This document shows positions 5,282-5,927 of a DNA stretch of 5,927 nucleotides, piece after piece. How positions within the stretch are numbered: the first letter of the stretch is position 1; the number at the start of each line of letters is the position of its first letter. The position numbers and the translations under genes were made by a program. This stretch comes from Bacteroidales bacterium (GTDB taxonomy: Bacteria > Bacteroidota > Bacteroidia > Bacteroidales > VadinHA17): the NCBI GenBank assembly GCA_012514255.1, contig JAAZAP010000263.1, positions 1 to 5,927 on the forward strand. The letters run 5' to 3'. Below the pieces are notes generated by a model, which had not been told where the DNA came from, made no database searches, and worked only from the letters and a program-made list of their open reading frames with translations.

Positions 5282-5927
5282 TCACAATTCAATCCTGAAT
5301 ACCCATACGTATTCCGATGGCGGGTTGTTCCTCAGCTGTTGTGGCAGAGTAACTGTGAATGACCCGTTCCCGTTTTTCCATCTGCATGCTGAGTTGCTGC
5401 CCACAGCCCTCACCTTCGCCCCCGGCGGCAGTGTCAGTCCGTTCATGGTCAGAGATGCAGGCATCCTCTCGCCCTCATCGGCAAGGTAATAGAGATACCA
5501 CCTGTCATCTCCCTTACTGGTGACACAGGTCTTTCCGTCCTTGTGCGGAGCGAGAGCCCTTGTCCCGTAGATAGCCTCACCGTTGATCTTCATCCACCGG
5601 CCTGTCTCCTCAAGCAGTATATATGCCTCTTCAGGCCATGTGCCATCGGGAGCGGGACCTATGTTCAGCAGCAGGTTACCTCCCTTGACAACGATGTCAA
5701 CCAGCAGGTGCACTGCCTCGCGCGGCGACATGAACTGAGGGTCCGGCACCCATGCCCATCCGCCGCCGGCAATGATGCACGACTCCCATGGGTATGGCAA
5801 CGCCTTCTCAGGCACCCTGTTCTCAGGGGTAAGATAATTCTGATTCTTCCCGTACACGGCCCTGTCAACCACTATCAGTCCTGGCTGCTTCTCTCTGGCT
5901 TTTGCCACCAGCTCATCCATGCGTATA
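5282..5927 (-). CDS. GH29 alpha-L-fucosidase, C-terminal part (5' end beyond window)
   Basis: The frame is open from the right edge to a TGA at 5284-5282; the ATG at 5920 is internal, since upstream codons (Ile-Arg) stay open and family members are about 450-600 residues. The visible 214 residues cover the end of the catalytic barrel and the C-terminal beta-sandwich. Counting from that ATG, recognisable GH29 words are GLIVVDR (14-20), PWESC (44-48), the glycine-rich GGGWAW (52-57), KGGNLLLNIGP (79-89), PDGTWPEE (91-98) and GRWMKINGEAIYGTR (107-121). GH29 enzymes remove alpha-linked L-fucose from glycans by a retaining mechanism, typically exported in Bacteroidota. The nucleophile Asp and any signal peptide lie outside the window, so neither activity nor location can be checked. 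It is convergent with the two-component pair, so it is not in that operon. Confidence 0.9.
   Translation of the reverse strand, partial: IRMDELVAKAREKQPGLIVVDRAVYGKNQNYLTPENRVPEKALPYPWESCIIAGGGWAWVPDPQFMSPREAVHLLVDIVVKGGNLLLNIGPAPDGTWPEEAYILLEETGRWMKINGEAIYGTRALAPHKDGKTCVTSKGDDRWYLYYLADEGERMPASLTMNGLTLPPGAKVRAVGSNSACRWKNGNGSFTVTLPQQLRNNPPSEYVWVFRIEL

Overview
The window looks like chromosomal DNA from a member of the Bacteroidota, possibly a polysaccharide-degrading Bacteroidales or Marinilabiliales type. The evidence is a periplasmic-propeller (Reg_prop plus Y_Y_Y) histidine kinase, a LytTR response regulator, a GH29 fucosidase, a small SPOR protein, a Bacteroidota-style TTTG / TAnnTTTG promoter and the absence of clear Shine-Dalgarno sites. 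No species can be named from sequence alone.

Layout. 1-127 (minus) is the N-terminal 42 codons of an IS200-like/RAYT-type Y1 transposase cut by the left edge. 128-257 is a short gap with no supported feature. 258-683 (minus) is a membrane-anchored SPOR-domain protein. 684-1351 is a 668-bp intergenic region: an AT-rich stretch, a G-rich island (about 831-987), then an array of six short hairpin repeats (997-1290). Each repeat carries the tag TACAATTCTT directly before a self-complementary stem, and G-quadruplex-capable runs are embedded in the array. A promoter-like motif follows immediately. 1352-4210 (plus) is a propeller sensor kinase of the LytS type, and 4240-5004 (plus) is its LytTR response regulator, probably in the same operon. 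5005-5281 separates convergent genes and contains several inverted repeats. 5282 to the right edge (minus) is the C-terminal part of a GH29 alpha-L-fucosidase.

How it may work together. The kinase and regulator form a self-contained two-component pair: a periplasmic propeller senses a ligand, the cytoplasmic LytS-type kinase phosphorylates the regulator, and the LytTR domain binds DNA. The neighbouring fucosidase suggests, but does not prove, a glycan-related signal. The most notable non-coding content is the hairpin array. It has the hallmarks of REP-like elements (short, palindromic, intergenic, tagged on one side, one inverted pair, stems that differ but still pair), and it lies one gene away from a RAYT-type transposase, the class of enzyme known to be linked to REP elements in other bacteria. 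Whether this transposase acts on these hairpins is an inference.
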